DNA of 52,109 nucleotides from an uncultured Acidobacteriota bacterium (GCA_903847195.1 CAINCZ010000110.1:1-52109), one strand, 5' to 3'. Shown: positions 1 to 10,720, counted from the first letter of the stretch. Notes: generated by a model not told the origin, from the letters alone. Translations and numbers: made by a program.

Positions 1-137
1 CGGAACTTGATCTTCGGGTTGTGCTTGCTCAGCACCTTCGTGATCGCCGCCGTCAACGTCGTCTTGCCGTGATCGATGTGACCAATCGTGCCCACGTTCA
101 CATGCGGCTTTGTCCGATCAAACTTCTCTTTCGCCAT
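1..137 (-). CDS. tuf: Elongation factor Tu, N-terminal 45 codons (cut by window edge)
   Basis: EF-Tu carries aminoacyl-tRNA to the ribosome as a GTP complex. Only the start of the gene is here. The reverse strand from the ATG at 137 reads [20 protein letters not shown], followed by [11 protein letters not shown], which is the universal EF-Tu N-terminus with the P-loop GHIDHGKT. The gene continues beyond base 1. It is the last member of the str operon and follows fusA after a 44-base gap. EF-Tu is often duplicated, so this may not be the only copy in the genome. Identification is certain. Confidence 0.97.
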   Translation of the reverse strand, partial: MAKEKFDRTKPHVNVGTIGHIDHGKTTLTAAITKVLSKHNPKIKF

Positions 138-181
138 GATTTTCCTCTTCTACGAAGTGAATCCAGTTCTTGAAAACAAAA

Positions 182-2281
<2,100 letters not shown>

Positions 2282-2388
2282 TTCTCTAAATCCTTACTGA
2301 CCTGGGCCGGTTCAGGGTCAAACGCCCTGGTGAAAACTTGTCTCGCCCTTGCGGGCACTTCAGCCGGCGGCACGAAGCCGCCCGGCGA

Positions 2389-2862
<474 letters not shown>

Positions 2863-3019
2863 TTAATCTCTCTTTCGCTCTCGAGCCCCGGCTCTCGCCT
2901 CGGCTGCACCCTTCACCGTTGACCGATCGGCCCGCGATTACTGAGCTGTTCAGACTCTTCGCTTCGTTCGCAGATCCCTTGCTCGCCTCGCTCACGCTCG
3001 GCGTCGCCCAGGGCGCGGG

Positions 3020-3391
3020 TTACTTAGGCCGCTTGGCCCCGTACTTGGACCGGCTCTGCTTGCGGTTGGCCACGCCGACGGAGTCGAGCGTACCGCGGAT
3101 GACGTGGTAACGCACGCCGGGCAGATCCTTCACACGGCCACCACGGATGAGCACAATGGAGTGCTCCTGGAGGTTATGTCCGACGCCGGGGATATAAGTA
3201 GTGACTTCGATCCCGTTGGTCAGGCGCACACGCGCCACCTTGCGCAAAGCCGAGTTCGGCTTTTTGGGCGTCTGGGTGTAAACGCGGGTACACACGCCAC
3301 GCTTTTGCGGGCATGACTGCAGAGCCGGGCTGGCCGTCTTATACCGGGGAGCCGTGCGGCCCTTCCGCACCAATTGATGAAATGTAGGCAC
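3020..3391 (-). CDS. rpsL: 30S ribosomal protein S12 (GTG start)
   Basis: S12 is a decoding-centre protein of the 30S subunit and the classic target of streptomycin resistance mutations. The 123-residue product begins [11 protein letters not shown] after the initiator and contains the conserved [15 protein letters not shown] (with the decoding Lys) and [12 protein letters not shown] motifs. The open frame extends further upstream, but the GTG at 3391 is chosen because AAGGAG lies nine bases before it and because S12 proteins normally begin at this point. It is first in the str operon, without rpoBC immediately upstream in this window. It is preceded by a long leader running from a promoter at 3784-3812. 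Confidence 0.97.
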   Translation of the reverse strand: MPTFHQLVRKGRTAPRYKTASPALQSCPQKRGVCTRVYTQTPKKPNSALRKVARVRLTNGIEVTTYIPGVGHNLQEHSIVLIRGGRVKDLPGVRYHVIRGTLDSVGVANRKQSRSKYGAKRPK

Positions 3392-3736
3392 TCTTCGCCA
3401 CTCCTTGACCCGCAACCAAAGCTGCGAGCGCAATCTTTCGGCGCGCAAGCCCGTTCAAGCGACAGGCGCGCTGTCTCATGCCATTTCGCGGTTCGCTGGC
3501 GCAGCTCACCGCGCCATACTTCCTTGCGAACACAAAACGTCCGCCGGGAAAATCGTTTGCCTTGGGCTGGACCTGACGACGGTGACGCCTAGCCTCTTGA
3601 CTTACCTTCGCAATCGTTCGCGAAGGAGGAGGCGTTCCGTTTCGTCCGCCACGGCTTGCATACCCTTCCCATGGTGGGAAGGTAGCGCAGGCCCGTTTCA
3701 GCGAGGACGCCCAATACCACCGGGCGGCACATCTTT

Positions 3737-3758
3737 AAAAACCCGACACATTGCCGAG
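3737..3758 (-). terminator. Terminator-like hairpin early in the str leader (possible attenuator)
   Basis: Read on the minus strand, CTCGGCA (3758-3752), loop ATG, TGTCGGG (3748-3742) can form seven pairs, two of them G-U, followed directly by five U residues. It begins about 20 bases after the predicted transcription start. The stem is weak, so it may be fortuitous or only work with a factor. Confidence 0.35.
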
Positions 3759-3783
3759 CCATTCCTACTCGCAGAACCGTTCA

Positions 3784-3812
3784 AATATAGCAACTCGGGG
3801 CGGCTGCGTCAA
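3784..3812 (-). promoter_or_regulatory. Sigma-70-type promoter of the str operon
   Basis: On the minus strand: TTGACG (-35, positions 3812-3807), a 17-base spacer, and TATATT (-10, positions 3789-3784). Five of six bases match consensus in each box with optimal spacing. Start of transcription would be near 3777, giving a leader of roughly 385 nt before rpsL. Confidence 0.75.
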
Positions 3813-3934
3813 CAGGCAGAAAGCACATTCGACCACCGCAACGAAAACCGCGCCCGGCGTGCCCACCGAGGGGCGCCACCAGAAATAGAATAGCTGCTCG
3901 CGCGCCGGACGGCAACCTTATAAGAGGGGCGAGC

Positions 3935-3963
3935 TTGCTGAAAAGCGCGGCAGATTCTACACT
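3935..3963 (+). promoter_or_regulatory. Candidate promoter of the lipoprotein gene
   Basis: TTGCTG, a 17-base spacer and TACACT lie 60 bases before the ATG at 4023. The match to the sigma-70 consensus is moderate. Confidence 0.35.
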
Positions 3964-4022
3964 GACTTTCGATATCTTCTTTGTTTGAGATCAGCCGCGC
4001 CTGCCGGGCGCGGGGAGGGTGC

Positions 4023-6131
4023 ATGCGGCGTTTTGCAGCTCTAGGTTTGGCGGTTCTGTTTGTATTGGCATGGTCTGGTTGCAGCAGCAACAGTTCGGGG
4101 ACGGTGACGCAGATCATCATGACCCCGGCTGGGATGTCGTTGCGCTGGGGTGAAGCCCGGCAGCTGACCGCACAGCCCGAGACCGCTGCCGGCGGCCCGA
4201 TTAACACGCAAGCGATCACCTATGCGTCGAGCAACAGCTCGCTGGTGACGATTTCGACGGCCGGCGTAGTATGCGCGGGCGTGTGGGACTCCAACTTTTT
4301 TGTCTGTTCGCCGCCGAGCAGTTCGGTGATTTCGACCTGCATGGCGAACAACTCGTGCTACGCGACGGTTACGGCCAGCATTGCCTCCGGCGTCAGCGGC
4401 AAGACGACCGTAGTACTGCACCCGACGGTCGCTTCCGTCGGCATCACCTCCTCGCTGGGCGCCGGGCAGTGCGTTTCGCAGGGCAGCACGGCGGTTCTGA
4501 CGGCCCATGCCTACGATGGAAACGGGACGGAGATCTCCAGCCGGGTTTATAACGACAGCCTGTCGCCGACGGTCGATCCGTTCACGTGGAGCGTCGTTCC
4601 CTCGACGGTCGCCACGCAGACGACCTGCAGCAGCGGCAACACCTGCACGTTGACCGCTGCCAATCCCGGACAATCTGCGGTGACGGCATCTTTCTCAAGC
4701 GCGCCGAGCGGGGCTGGATACCAGATTGTGACCAGCCTGCCGGCTACACTGACCACCTGCCCGATCAAGTCGCTGGTGCTGCGCACGGCCAGCGGTACCG
4801 ATACAAGTGCCACGATCGGCAGCGGCACGCTGGCGCTGGCCGTCGACGCGACGGACACGGCGGGACAGTCGGTCGCGGCTCCCGCGGTGCAGTTGAACAG
4901 TTCGCAGCCGGCCAGTTCGACCGTGACGATTTCCAACTTGAGCGGCACGGCCACGATGGTTGCGGCCGGAACCTCGACACTGACGGCATCGTGCACGTCG
5001 GCCTTGTGTAACTACGGCATCTATCCGGTCTTCAGCAATCCCTTCATGCTGACGGTCTCGGGAACTTCGAGCACGGCGGTTTATGCGGCCAGCACCAGCG
5101 GCCCCACGCTGATGCCGTATGACGCCACCAGCGGCACGGCGGGGACGGCAGTGACGCTGCCCTACACGCCAAATTCGATGGTGTTTGCTCCCAACGGCGC
5201 GTCGCTCTACCTGGGCAGCGCCAGCGGAATGATGCTGATCACCACCAGCAGCACGACGAGCAACGTGATCACCACTTACACGGCGCTTCCGGGCACGGTG
5301 CTGTCGGTTTCGCCCGACAGCCTTTATGCACTGGTAGCCGACCCGGGCGGCGCGACGGTATATCTGTACGCAAAGACTGACGCCAGCGCCCGCGGCCTTA
5401 GCATCAGCGGTGCGCGGGCCGCGGCGTGGTCGCCCGACTCGGCGCGCGCCTACGTGGCCACGACGAACGGAATCGTGGTGTACACGGTGCTGACGAATGC
5501 GCTCACCAGCCTGAACATCAATGCCGTGACGGCGCTCGACTTCCTCGCGCAGGGGGCGTTTGTCTACACGGCGGGTGGTGGAGCGAACCTGAACGTACTG
5601 GCCATCTGCAACAACGCAGCCGTGGCCGCCGGTTCAGCCGTAACGCCACAGCCGACGACGGTGCCCGCACTGGTGCGCAGCCTGCCGAACGCAACGCACG
5701 TGCTGGCGGCGAATTCGCCGAACATTGACGACGTTGCGGTGGTTGAGGCAGCACCGATCGGCGCGCCCACCAGCAGTTCGTGCCAGCCGGCGGTTACCAA
5801 CACGCGGGTGAGCAAGAGCTTCGGCCTCGCCAGCTTCACGGCGAAGCAGATACTGGTGACGCCCGACAGCACGAAGGCCTATATCCTGGCCAGCGACAGC
5901 GGCAGCCTGCTGGCGTATAACGTGGCCACGCAGACGGCATCGACGATTTCGCTGGGGGCGGGAGCGACCGGCGCAACCACCGGCGGCGCGACGCTCGACA
6001 GCGCTTACGTGTTTGTGGGCGTGACCGGAACCAACACGATCCATAAGATCGCGGTGGCGACGGGCACGGAGGCGATCACTCCCATTTCACCCGGCTTCCA
6101 ACCGGACCTGGTGGCGGTGCGGCCGAAGTAA
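4023..6131 (+). CDS. Secreted lipoprotein with Ig-like N-terminus and beta-propeller-like C-terminus
   Basis: Function unknown. The ATG at 4023 is preferred over an upstream TTG because GGGGAGGGT lies just before it and the protein then starts with a signal peptide (MRRFAALGLAVLFVLAWSGC). The Cys at residue 20 is a probable lipidation site, though Trp at -3 makes the lipobox atypical. Of 702 residues, about 30-350 are Ser/Thr/Val-rich with bacterial Ig-like (BIG2) character (ITYASSNSSLVTISTAG). Residues about 360-700 contain repeats of the YncE/YVTN beta-propeller type (MVFAPNGASLYLGS, VLVTPDSTKAYIL-like). Cysteines come in pairs, which suggests disulfides outside the cytoplasm. The gene stands alone, with its own promoter candidate and terminator. 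Confidence 0.7.
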   Translation: MRRFAALGLAVLFVLAWSGCSSNSSGTVTQIIMTPAGMSLRWGEARQLTAQPETAAGGPINTQAITYASSNSSLVTISTAGVVCAGVWDSNFFVCSPPSSSVISTCMANNSCYATVTASIASGVSGKTTVVLHPTVASVGITSSLGAGQCVSQGSTAVLTAHAYDGNGTEISSRVYNDSLSPTVDPFTWSVVPSTVATQTTCSSGNTCTLTAANPGQSAVTASFSSAPSGAGYQIVTSLPATLTTCPIKSLVLRTASGTDTSATIGSGTLALAVDATDTAGQSVAAPAVQLNSSQPASSTVTISNLSGTATMVAAGTSTLTASCTSALCNYGIYPVFSNPFMLTVSGTSSTAVYAASTSGPTLMPYDATSGTAGTAVTLPYTPNSMVFAPNGASLYLGSASGMMLITTSSTTSNVITTYTALPGTVLSVSPDSLYALVADPGGATVYLYAKTDASARGLSISGARAAAWSPDSARAYVATTNGIVVYTVLTNALTSLNINAVTALDFLAQGAFVYTAGGGANLNVLAICNNAAVAAGSAVTPQPTTVPALVRSLPNATHVLAANSPNIDDVAVVEAAPIGAPTSSSCQPAVTNTRVSKSFGLASFTAKQILVTPDSTKAYILASDSGSLLAYNVATQTASTISLGAGATGATTGGATLDSAYVFVGVTGTNTIHKIAVATGTEAITPISPGFQPDLVAVRPK

Positions 6132-6153
6132 TTCGTTCACGAGAGAAAAGCAG

Positions 6154-6186
6154 AAAGGCCCCCGGCAGCAATTGCCGGGGGCCTTT
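6154..6186 (+). terminator. Rho-independent terminator of the lipoprotein gene
   Basis: An 11-bp perfect stem, GGCCCCCGGCA / TGCCGGGGGCC with loop GCAAT, is flanked by AAA and TTT. It begins 23 bases after the stop codon. Confidence 0.85.
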
Positions 6187-6383
6187 CGCTTTGCCGAATC
6201 AGCTTTGGTTGGGCAGAGGCAAGAATCTCTTAAACCAGTCTGATCCACTGGGTAAGAAATGCTTCCCGCAACGGGCCTTTTTGCCCATTTCGGCAGCGCG
6301 CGAAGCCACGGCAAAAATCGGCGGGGCGAAGTAAGTTGCTGCTCCTCTATCACATGGGACGGCGGCACCACGGCGGCGCAGCT

Positions 6384-6399
6384 TGGCAACTGGCGTGCA
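6384..6399 (+). promoter_or_regulatory. Sigma-54-type (-24/-12) promoter candidate before the receiver gene
   Basis: TGGCAACTGGCGTGCA has GG and GC separated by exactly ten bases, and TGGCA matches the -24 consensus. The 24-base block including the downstream CTTAGTTC is nearly the same as blocks before the glycosyltransferase at 40786 and the polymerase at 46947. The predicted start is near 6410, 30 bases before the ATG. Confidence 0.6.
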
Positions 6400-6439
6400 C
6401 TTAGTTCTTTCGGACCCCATCAGGTCGGAGCCGCAAACT

Positions 6440-6841
6440 ATGGCGTGCCACAGTGTACCCGCGAAACAGGTTGTGCTATGCGTCGATGACGACAGCTCGG
6501 TTCTCGCCGTCACTTCGATGGCGCTGCAAATGGACGGATGCACGGTGCTGACGGCCAGCAGCGGCGTGGCGGCACTGATCGTCTTCGGTTCGCAGGCGGT
6601 CGATGCCGTGGTGCTGGACTTCGACATGCCGGGCATGAACGGCGGCGAAGTGGCCGCGGCGATGCAGGAGATGAACCCGCGCGTGCCCAAGCTGCTGTTT
6701 ACGGGGCGCGACGATCTGCCGGATGAGGTGCTGCGGGCGGTGGAGGATGTATGCGCCAAGCCTAGCGGCATGGCCGTGTTGCGCTTGCACGTGCGGGCCC
6801 TGCTCAACCGCAAAGATTGTTCGCAGTGGATGGCGGGCTGA
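6440..6841 (+). CDS. Receiver-only response regulator
   Basis: A stand-alone REC domain of 133 residues. The acidic pocket is VDDD (16-18), the phospho-acceptor is Asp60 in LDFDMPGMNG, the conserved Thr is in LLFTGR (Thr88), and the Lys is in CAKP (Lys107). All catalytic residues are present, so it should be phosphorylatable. No output domain follows, so it would act by protein-protein contact or as a phosphate carrier. The ATG at 6440 has GGAG nine bases upstream; an open frame extends to 6383 but overlaps the promoter. The sigma-54-like element links it to the exopolysaccharide genes 34 kb away. It converges with nusB, 10 bases apart. Confidence 0.85.
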   Translation: MACHSVPAKQVVLCVDDDSSVLAVTSMALQMDGCTVLTASSGVAALIVFGSQAVDAVVLDFDMPGMNGGEVAAAMQEMNPRVPKLLFTGRDDLPDEVLRAVEDVCAKPSGMAVLRLHVRALLNRKDCSQWMAG

Positions 6842-6851
6842 GGCCGCCGCA

Positions 6852-7274
6852 TCAGGCGGGCCGCGCGCTCAGCTCCTTGGCGATGCTATCCAGCACACCG
6901 TTGATGAAGGTGACGGACTCGGGCGAGGAGAACTTACGCGCGATCTCAAGCGCTTCGTTGATGACCACGGCCGCCGGAGTCTGCGGGTAAACCAGGAATT
7001 CGGCGACGGCGGCGCGCATGACGTTGCGGTCGACGGCCGCCATGCGTTCCACGCGCCAGTGCTCGGCATGGCGCTCGATCAGCTGATCGATGTCGGTGCC
7101 GCGCGCGACGGCGGCCTTAAACAGGTCGTCGGCAAAGCCGCGGACCTCGTCTTCGACCGTCTGGCCGCGCTCGCTCCAGAAGGTGCTGCGGACGTGGTCG
7201 GCTTCTTGGCGTCCCATGTCGGCTTGAAATAGCATCTGCAGCGCGAGCTCGCGCGATTTGCGGCGGGTACCCAT
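6852..7274 (-). CDS. nusB: Transcription antitermination protein NusB
   Basis: NusB binds boxA RNA together with S10 (NusE) and promotes antitermination of rRNA operons. The 140-residue, mostly helical product begins MGTRRKSRELALQMLFQ, the standard NusB N-terminus. It contains AVDRNVMRAAVAEF and the VVINEALEIARKFSSPESVTF block that the family shares, near the C-terminus. Its ATG overlaps the stop codon of the lumazine-synthase gene (TGATG), so the two are translationally coupled. A ribH-nusB pair is a common bacterial arrangement. Confidence 0.97.
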   Translation of the reverse strand: MGTRRKSRELALQMLFQADMGRQEADHVRSTFWSERGQTVEDEVRGFADDLFKAAVARGTDIDQLIERHAEHWRVERMAAVDRNVMRAAVAEFLVYPQTPAAVVINEALEIARKFSSPESVTFINGVLDSIAKELSARPA

Positions 7275-8155
7275 CAGCGTCCTGTCTTCCCGGCGACAAC
7301 CGCCTGCTTGAGGTTGGCCATCTCGATGGCGGCCATGGCCGCTTCAAATCCCTTGTTGCCGGCTTTCAGGCCGGCGCGGTCAATTGCCTGCTCGAGGTTC
7401 TCGCAGGTGAGTACGCCGTATGCGTGGGGCACGCCGGTATCCTGCGCGGACTGGCCGATGCCGCGCGTGGCCTCGGTGGCGATCTGTTCGTAATGAATGG
7501 TCTCGCCGCGGATGAGGCAGCCGAGGCAGATGACGGCATCCACCGTGCCGGTTTCGGCCAGCGTGCGCGCGGCCGAAGGAATCTCGAAGGCGCCGGGAAC
7601 ACGCACCAGCGTAATGTCTTTGTCGGCGGCGCCTGCGCGGCGCAGGGCATCGAGTGCGCCTTCGGTGAGTCGCTCGGTGATGAACGTATTGAAGCGGCTG
7701 ATGACGAGTCCGAAGCGCAGTCCGCGGGCGTCCATGCCGCCCTCGATGGTCTTAACCCGCTGCGGCTTCGCTTCCGGCAGGTACGAGAAGAGCGCCACGC
7801 GCAGGTTGGGGGCGGCTTCGATGACGAACAGGCGCGCGCCGAAGGGACGGTCGGCGATAGGCTCGACAACTTTGAGGCCGCACTTTTGCGCCAGTTCGCA
7901 GGCCGTGTCGGCATCGGCGACTTCGCAGATGAGGTCTGCCGCAGGATAGTCGGGGCCAAAGCCGATCTCGACGCCCGCCGCCGGGGCCATGAATTGCGCG
8001 CCACGATTGCGGTTGCCCGCCCAGTTGGCGCCGCGCTCCAGGCCAAGCGCTTCCAGACAGCTCTCCAGTTGCCGATATTGCTCGTCGTCGGCCGCTACCC
8101 GCAGGAAATAAATCGACTTGATCAAGGGACTCACTCGTAAAGAAAATTCGCTCAC
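7274..8155 (-). CDS. ribH: VOC/glyoxalase-like domain fused to lumazine synthase (RibH)
   Basis: RibH condenses 5-amino-6-ribitylaminouracil with dihydroxybutanone phosphate to 6,7-dimethyl-8-ribityllumazine, the penultimate riboflavin step. Residues about 140-293 are a complete RibH (SRFNTFITERL, PGAFEIP, GCLIRGETIHYE with the catalytic His, LKAGNKG). This portion has the usual length of ~154. It is preceded by ~135 residues that resemble one vicinal-oxygen-chelate domain (IYFLRVAADDEQ near 15-26, ADLICEVADAD near 73, RLFVIEAAPNLRVALFSY near 108-125). The start is a GTG at 8155; a second GTG seven codons on is possible. An internal ATG (codon 141, near 7735) with GAGGGCGGC before it could also give a free RibH. 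The role of the first domain is unknown. Confidence 0.88.
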   Translation of the reverse strand: MSEFSLRVSPLIKSIYFLRVAADDEQYRQLESCLEALGLERGANWAGNRNRGAQFMAPAAGVEIGFGPDYPAADLICEVADADTACELAQKCGLKVVEPIADRPFGARLFVIEAAPNLRVALFSYLPEAKPQRVKTIEGGMDARGLRFGLVISRFNTFITERLTEGALDALRRAGAADKDITLVRVPGAFEIPSAARTLAETGTVDAVICLGCLIRGETIHYEQIATEATRGIGQSAQDTGVPHAYGVLTCENLEQAIDRAGLKAGNKGFEAAMAAIEMANLKQAVVAGKTGR

Positions 8156-8252
8156 GCAGGTAACAGTTTCTCATGCGGGGGGAGGTTGGTGCCAGCGGGC
8201 AGGCGCGAATACTGGCCAACGGTCCAGCGGGTAATTGAGGGACTTGGCTGAT

Positions 8253-8289
8253 CCCACCCACGCGCCGAAAGGCACGACGCGAGGGTGGG
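8253..8289. repeat. Long GAAA-capped inverted repeat between the FMN-binding protein and ribH genes
   Basis: CCCACCC-A-CGCG ... CGCG-A-GGGTGGG with an inner CC-GAAA-GG hairpin forms a long imperfect stem in the 179-base gap. There is no U-tract, so it is not a classic terminator; a REP-like element or RNA stability hairpin is possible. No RFN (FMN riboswitch) elements were recognised in this gap. Confidence 0.45.
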
Positions 8290-8334
8290 GCTCCCGGCAC
8301 CTCGGACAGAGCACCCGCGCACGCACGCTCTCTC

Positions 8335-8706
8335 TTAGATAGTCTGAGTGGCAGACTCAATGGTCACAGCCATGGTGGCACGCAGCCATTTGAATTTCGC
8401 CTTCAGAACATCGAAATCCGGGCCAGCAGTCAGGAATACGGCCCGCCCCTTGATAAGGAAACCTGTGCCCGGTCCATGCAGGCCTTTGAGCTTGCTGCTC
8501 CCCAAGGTTATTAAGACTTGCGGGTTGAAGGCGATGTTCGCCTCCGTGCGGTGCATGTAACCGGCAGGAATCAACAGCCGCCCATCTTCGGTGGCTTGCA
8601 GATAACTGTTCCAGGTGTTGACCATATGCGGTCCATCCGCCCCCAAGGTTGCTATGGCAACCACCCCATCCTGCTTCATAATTTCCAGTACTGTGTCGGG
8701 AATCAT
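8335..8706 (-). CDS. FMN-binding split-barrel protein (Desulfovibrio FMN-binding protein type)
   Basis: A 123-residue single-domain flavoprotein of the pyridoxamine-phosphate-oxidase fold. It closely resembles the small FMN-binding protein of Desulfovibrio vulgaris (122 residues): DGPHMVNTWNSYL, GYMHRTEANIA, LGSSKLKGLHGPGTGFLI and KFKWLRA follow that protein's pattern along the whole length, as recalled. This family binds FMN without covalent linkage and probably transfers electrons; the partner is unknown. The ATG at 8706 is preceded by GAGAGG seven bases away. It lies 44 bases after the crotonase gene and just before the ribH fusion, so a cofactor-related context is plausible. Confidence 0.82.
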   Translation of the reverse strand: MIPDTVLEIMKQDGVVAIATLGADGPHMVNTWNSYLQATEDGRLLIPAGYMHRTEANIAFNPQVLITLGSSKLKGLHGPGTGFLIKGRAVFLTAGPDFDVLKAKFKWLRATMAVTIESATQTI

Positions 8707-8750
8707 GTTGATACCTCTCATGGTTCAGGTTGTTGCGGCCGCTCGCCAGA

Positions 8751-9554
8751 TTATTTCCCAAGAAATTTCGCAGGGCGTTTTTCCAGGAAGGCGCGGGTGC
8801 CTTCTTTCATGTCTTCGGTAGTGCAGCAGAGGCCGAACAGAGCGGCCTCGACATACAGGCCCTCGGCCAGCGGCATCTCCATGCCGCGCTGCACGGCTTC
8901 CATCACATAACGGACGGCCAGCGGTGCGTTGGCGGCGATCTTCGCCGCGATAGCTTCACCGCGCGGCAGCAGTTCGGCGAGCGGCACGACTTCGTTGAGC
9001 AGGCCGATGCGGTGGGCTTCGGCGGCGGTGATCATGTCGCCGGTGAGCAGTTGCTGCAGGGCCAGTCCGGTGCCGACGAGGCGCGGCAGGCGCTGCGTGC
9101 CGCCGTAGCCGGGGATGAGTCCGAGCTTGACCTCGGGCTGTCCGAAGCGGGCGTTATCGCTGGCGATGCGCAGGGTGCAGGCCATGGCGAGTTCGCAGAC
9201 ACCGCCGAGCGCATAGCCGTTGATACAGGCGATGACGGGCTTGCCGAGCGATTCGACGAGGTTGATGACGGCCTGACCGCGATGCGTGTAATCCTTGCCG
9301 CCGACGGCATCATGGGTGGCCAGTTCGTTGATGTCAGCTCCGGCGACGAAGGCCTTTTCGCCCGCTCCAGTCAGGATCAGCACCCGCACGTCGGGATCGT
9401 CCTTGGCGGCGGTGAGGGCGACGCGGAGTTCCTCGACGGTGGCGGCATTGAGGGCGTTGAGCACCTGCGGGCGGTTGATGGTGATGCGGACGACGGCTCC
9501 CTGCTGGTCGTACAGCAGGTGATCGAAGCGGGCGGGCACGATGGCAGCGACCAT
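8751..9554 (-). CDS. Enoyl-CoA hydratase/isomerase family protein (crotonase)
   Basis: Hydrates trans-2-enoyl-CoA to (S)-3-hydroxyacyl-CoA; short-chain crotonyl-CoA is the likely substrate given its neighbour. The 267-residue product has the crotonase signatures: AFVAGADINEL (oxyanion hole and CoA binding), NGYALGGVCELAMACTLRIA with the first catalytic Glu, and FGQPEVKLGLIPGYGGTQRLPRLVG with the second Glu. The ATG at 9554 is used; the frame remains open 35 codons upstream, but that stretch does not resemble the family. It lies 148 bases after the 3-hydroxybutyryl-CoA dehydrogenase gene, so the two perform successive beta-oxidation or butyrate/PHB-type steps. Confidence 0.92.
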   Translation of the reverse strand: MVAAIVPARFDHLLYDQQGAVVRITINRPQVLNALNAATVEELRVALTAAKDDPDVRVLILTGAGEKAFVAGADINELATHDAVGGKDYTHRGQAVINLVESLGKPVIACINGYALGGVCELAMACTLRIASDNARFGQPEVKLGLIPGYGGTQRLPRLVGTGLALQQLLTGDMITAAEAHRIGLLNEVVPLAELLPRGEAIAAKIAANAPLAVRYVMEAVQRGMEMPLAEGLYVEAALFGLCCTTEDMKEGTRAFLEKRPAKFLGK

Positions 9555-9702
9555 TTCGTTTCTATCCTTCGACGGCAGTGTTCTTTCCCACCTCTGCCAA
9601 CGGCAGGCAGAAATGGGGCACCGGAGCCATTCGGTTCTCGACCCCTCGCGTGGCGTCATTGTATAGCGGCCCGCCGCGCTGCGGCGTGCAGCAATAGAGG
9701 CG

Positions 9703-10650
9703 CTACGCGACGGACCTGATTGGCTCGCCTGACTCGCGCGGAGTGGCAGCCTCGCGCGCCGGGAGTCCGCGCAATGGTTCGTCCTGCGGCACGGGTTGCT
9801 GCGGGTTGCTCCAGTCGTAAAATCCCCGGCCGCTCTTGCGGCCCATCCATCCGGCGAGCACGAGGCGCTTGAGCAGCGGCGGCGCGGCGAAGCGCGCCTC
9901 TTTGAATTCGTCGAACAGCACCTGGCTGATGTAGTAAGTGGTGTCGATGCCGATGAAGTCGAGCAGGGCGAGCGGTCCGAGGGGATGGCCGCAGCCGAGT
10001 TTCATGGCGAGGTCGATGTCGGCGATGGAGCCGACACCCTCCTCGAAGGCGCGAACGGCGTCGAGCAGGTAGGGCACGAGCAGGCGGTTGACGATGAATC
10101 CGGGCAGGTCGCGGGTTTCAACGGCGGTCTTGCCGAGCTTGCGAACGAAGGCGAGAGCCGTGCTGTGGGTCTCGGGCGATGTGGCGACGGTGCGCACGAC
10201 TTCGACCAGCGCCATCAGCGGCACGGGGTTGAAGAAATGGAGACCGAGGAAGCGGTCGGGGCGTCCGGTGGAGGCCATCATCTCGGTAATGCAGACGGAG
10301 GAGGTGTTGGAGGCGAAGATGGCCTCGGGCTTCGCGATGCCGCTCAGAGACTGGTACATCCGCTTCTTTTCGTCGGAGTTTTCGATGACGGCTTCGATGA
10401 TCAGGTCGCACTCGGCAAGGTCTTCGCGACGGGTGGTACCGCAGATGCGCGCGCGGATGGCGTCGGGCGAGTCAGGCAGACTGCCCTTTTCGGCCAGTTT
10501 GGCGAGCGACTTCTCGATCGCGGCAAAGCCGCGGTTAAGGAAGCGCGGCTCGAGTTCGAGAACGATGACGTCGTAACCGGCGGTGGCGGCCGTTTGCGCG
10601 ATGCCGGCTCCCATCAGGCCGCAGCCTAGTACGCCTACTTTGCGAATCAT
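9703..10650 (-). CDS. 3-hydroxybutyryl-CoA dehydrogenase
   Basis: NAD(P)-dependent oxidation of 3-hydroxyacyl-CoA to 3-ketoacyl-CoA (HAD family, Hbd/PaaH type). The 315-residue protein starts MIRKVGVLGCGLMGAGIAQ with the Rossmann GxGxxG. It carries SNTSSVCITEM, the catalytic HFFNPVPLMALVEVV block, DLPGFIVNRLLVPY and GHPLGPLALLDFIGID. The ATG at 10650 is fixed by GGAGG eight bases upstream, although the reading frame stays open for another 69 codons. A proline/arginine-rich tail of ~25 residues after GRGFYDWSNPQQP looks dispensable. It is grouped with the crotonase. Confidence 0.93.
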   Translation of the reverse strand: MIRKVGVLGCGLMGAGIAQTAATAGYDVIVLELEPRFLNRGFAAIEKSLAKLAEKGSLPDSPDAIRARICGTTRREDLAECDLIIEAVIENSDEKKRMYQSLSGIAKPEAIFASNTSSVCITEMMASTGRPDRFLGLHFFNPVPLMALVEVVRTVATSPETHSTALAFVRKLGKTAVETRDLPGFIVNRLLVPYLLDAVRAFEEGVGSIADIDLAMKLGCGHPLGPLALLDFIGIDTTYYISQVLFDEFKEARFAAPPLLKRLVLAGWMGRKSGRGFYDWSNPQQPVPQDEPLRGLPAREAATPRESGEPIRSVA

Positions 10651-10720
10651 CCCAAGCACCTCCAGACGAACGTTGGTTGGATGCAGCAGACGCCGGGTGG
10701 AACCATCCGATGGCGCGAGG

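Larger units (their letters stand above)
3392..4022. other. 631-base gap: str operon leader and divergent promoters
   Basis: No convincing gene lies here; the short open frames have no family resemblance or ribosome site. On the minus strand the region holds the str promoter (3784-3812), a terminator-like hairpin just after it (3737-3758), and a second strong inverted repeat at about 3661-3684 (TACCCTTCCCA / TGGGAAGGTA, one-base bulge). On the plus strand it holds a weaker promoter candidate for the lipoprotein gene (3935-3963). Confidence 0.6.
6132..6439. other. 308-base gap: terminator and sigma-54-like promoter
   Basis: The region contains the terminator of the lipoprotein gene (6154-6186) and, near its right end, the -24/-12-like element at 6384-6399 driving the receiver gene. 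The rest shows nothing identifiable. Confidence 0.5.

Noticed and set aside
8156..8334. FMN riboswitch upstream of the ribH fusion
   Set aside because: The RFN consensus blocks (GGGGCAGGGTG, ACCGGCGGT, CCGAC.GT) could not be found on the minus strand; only a GAAA-capped inverted repeat is present.
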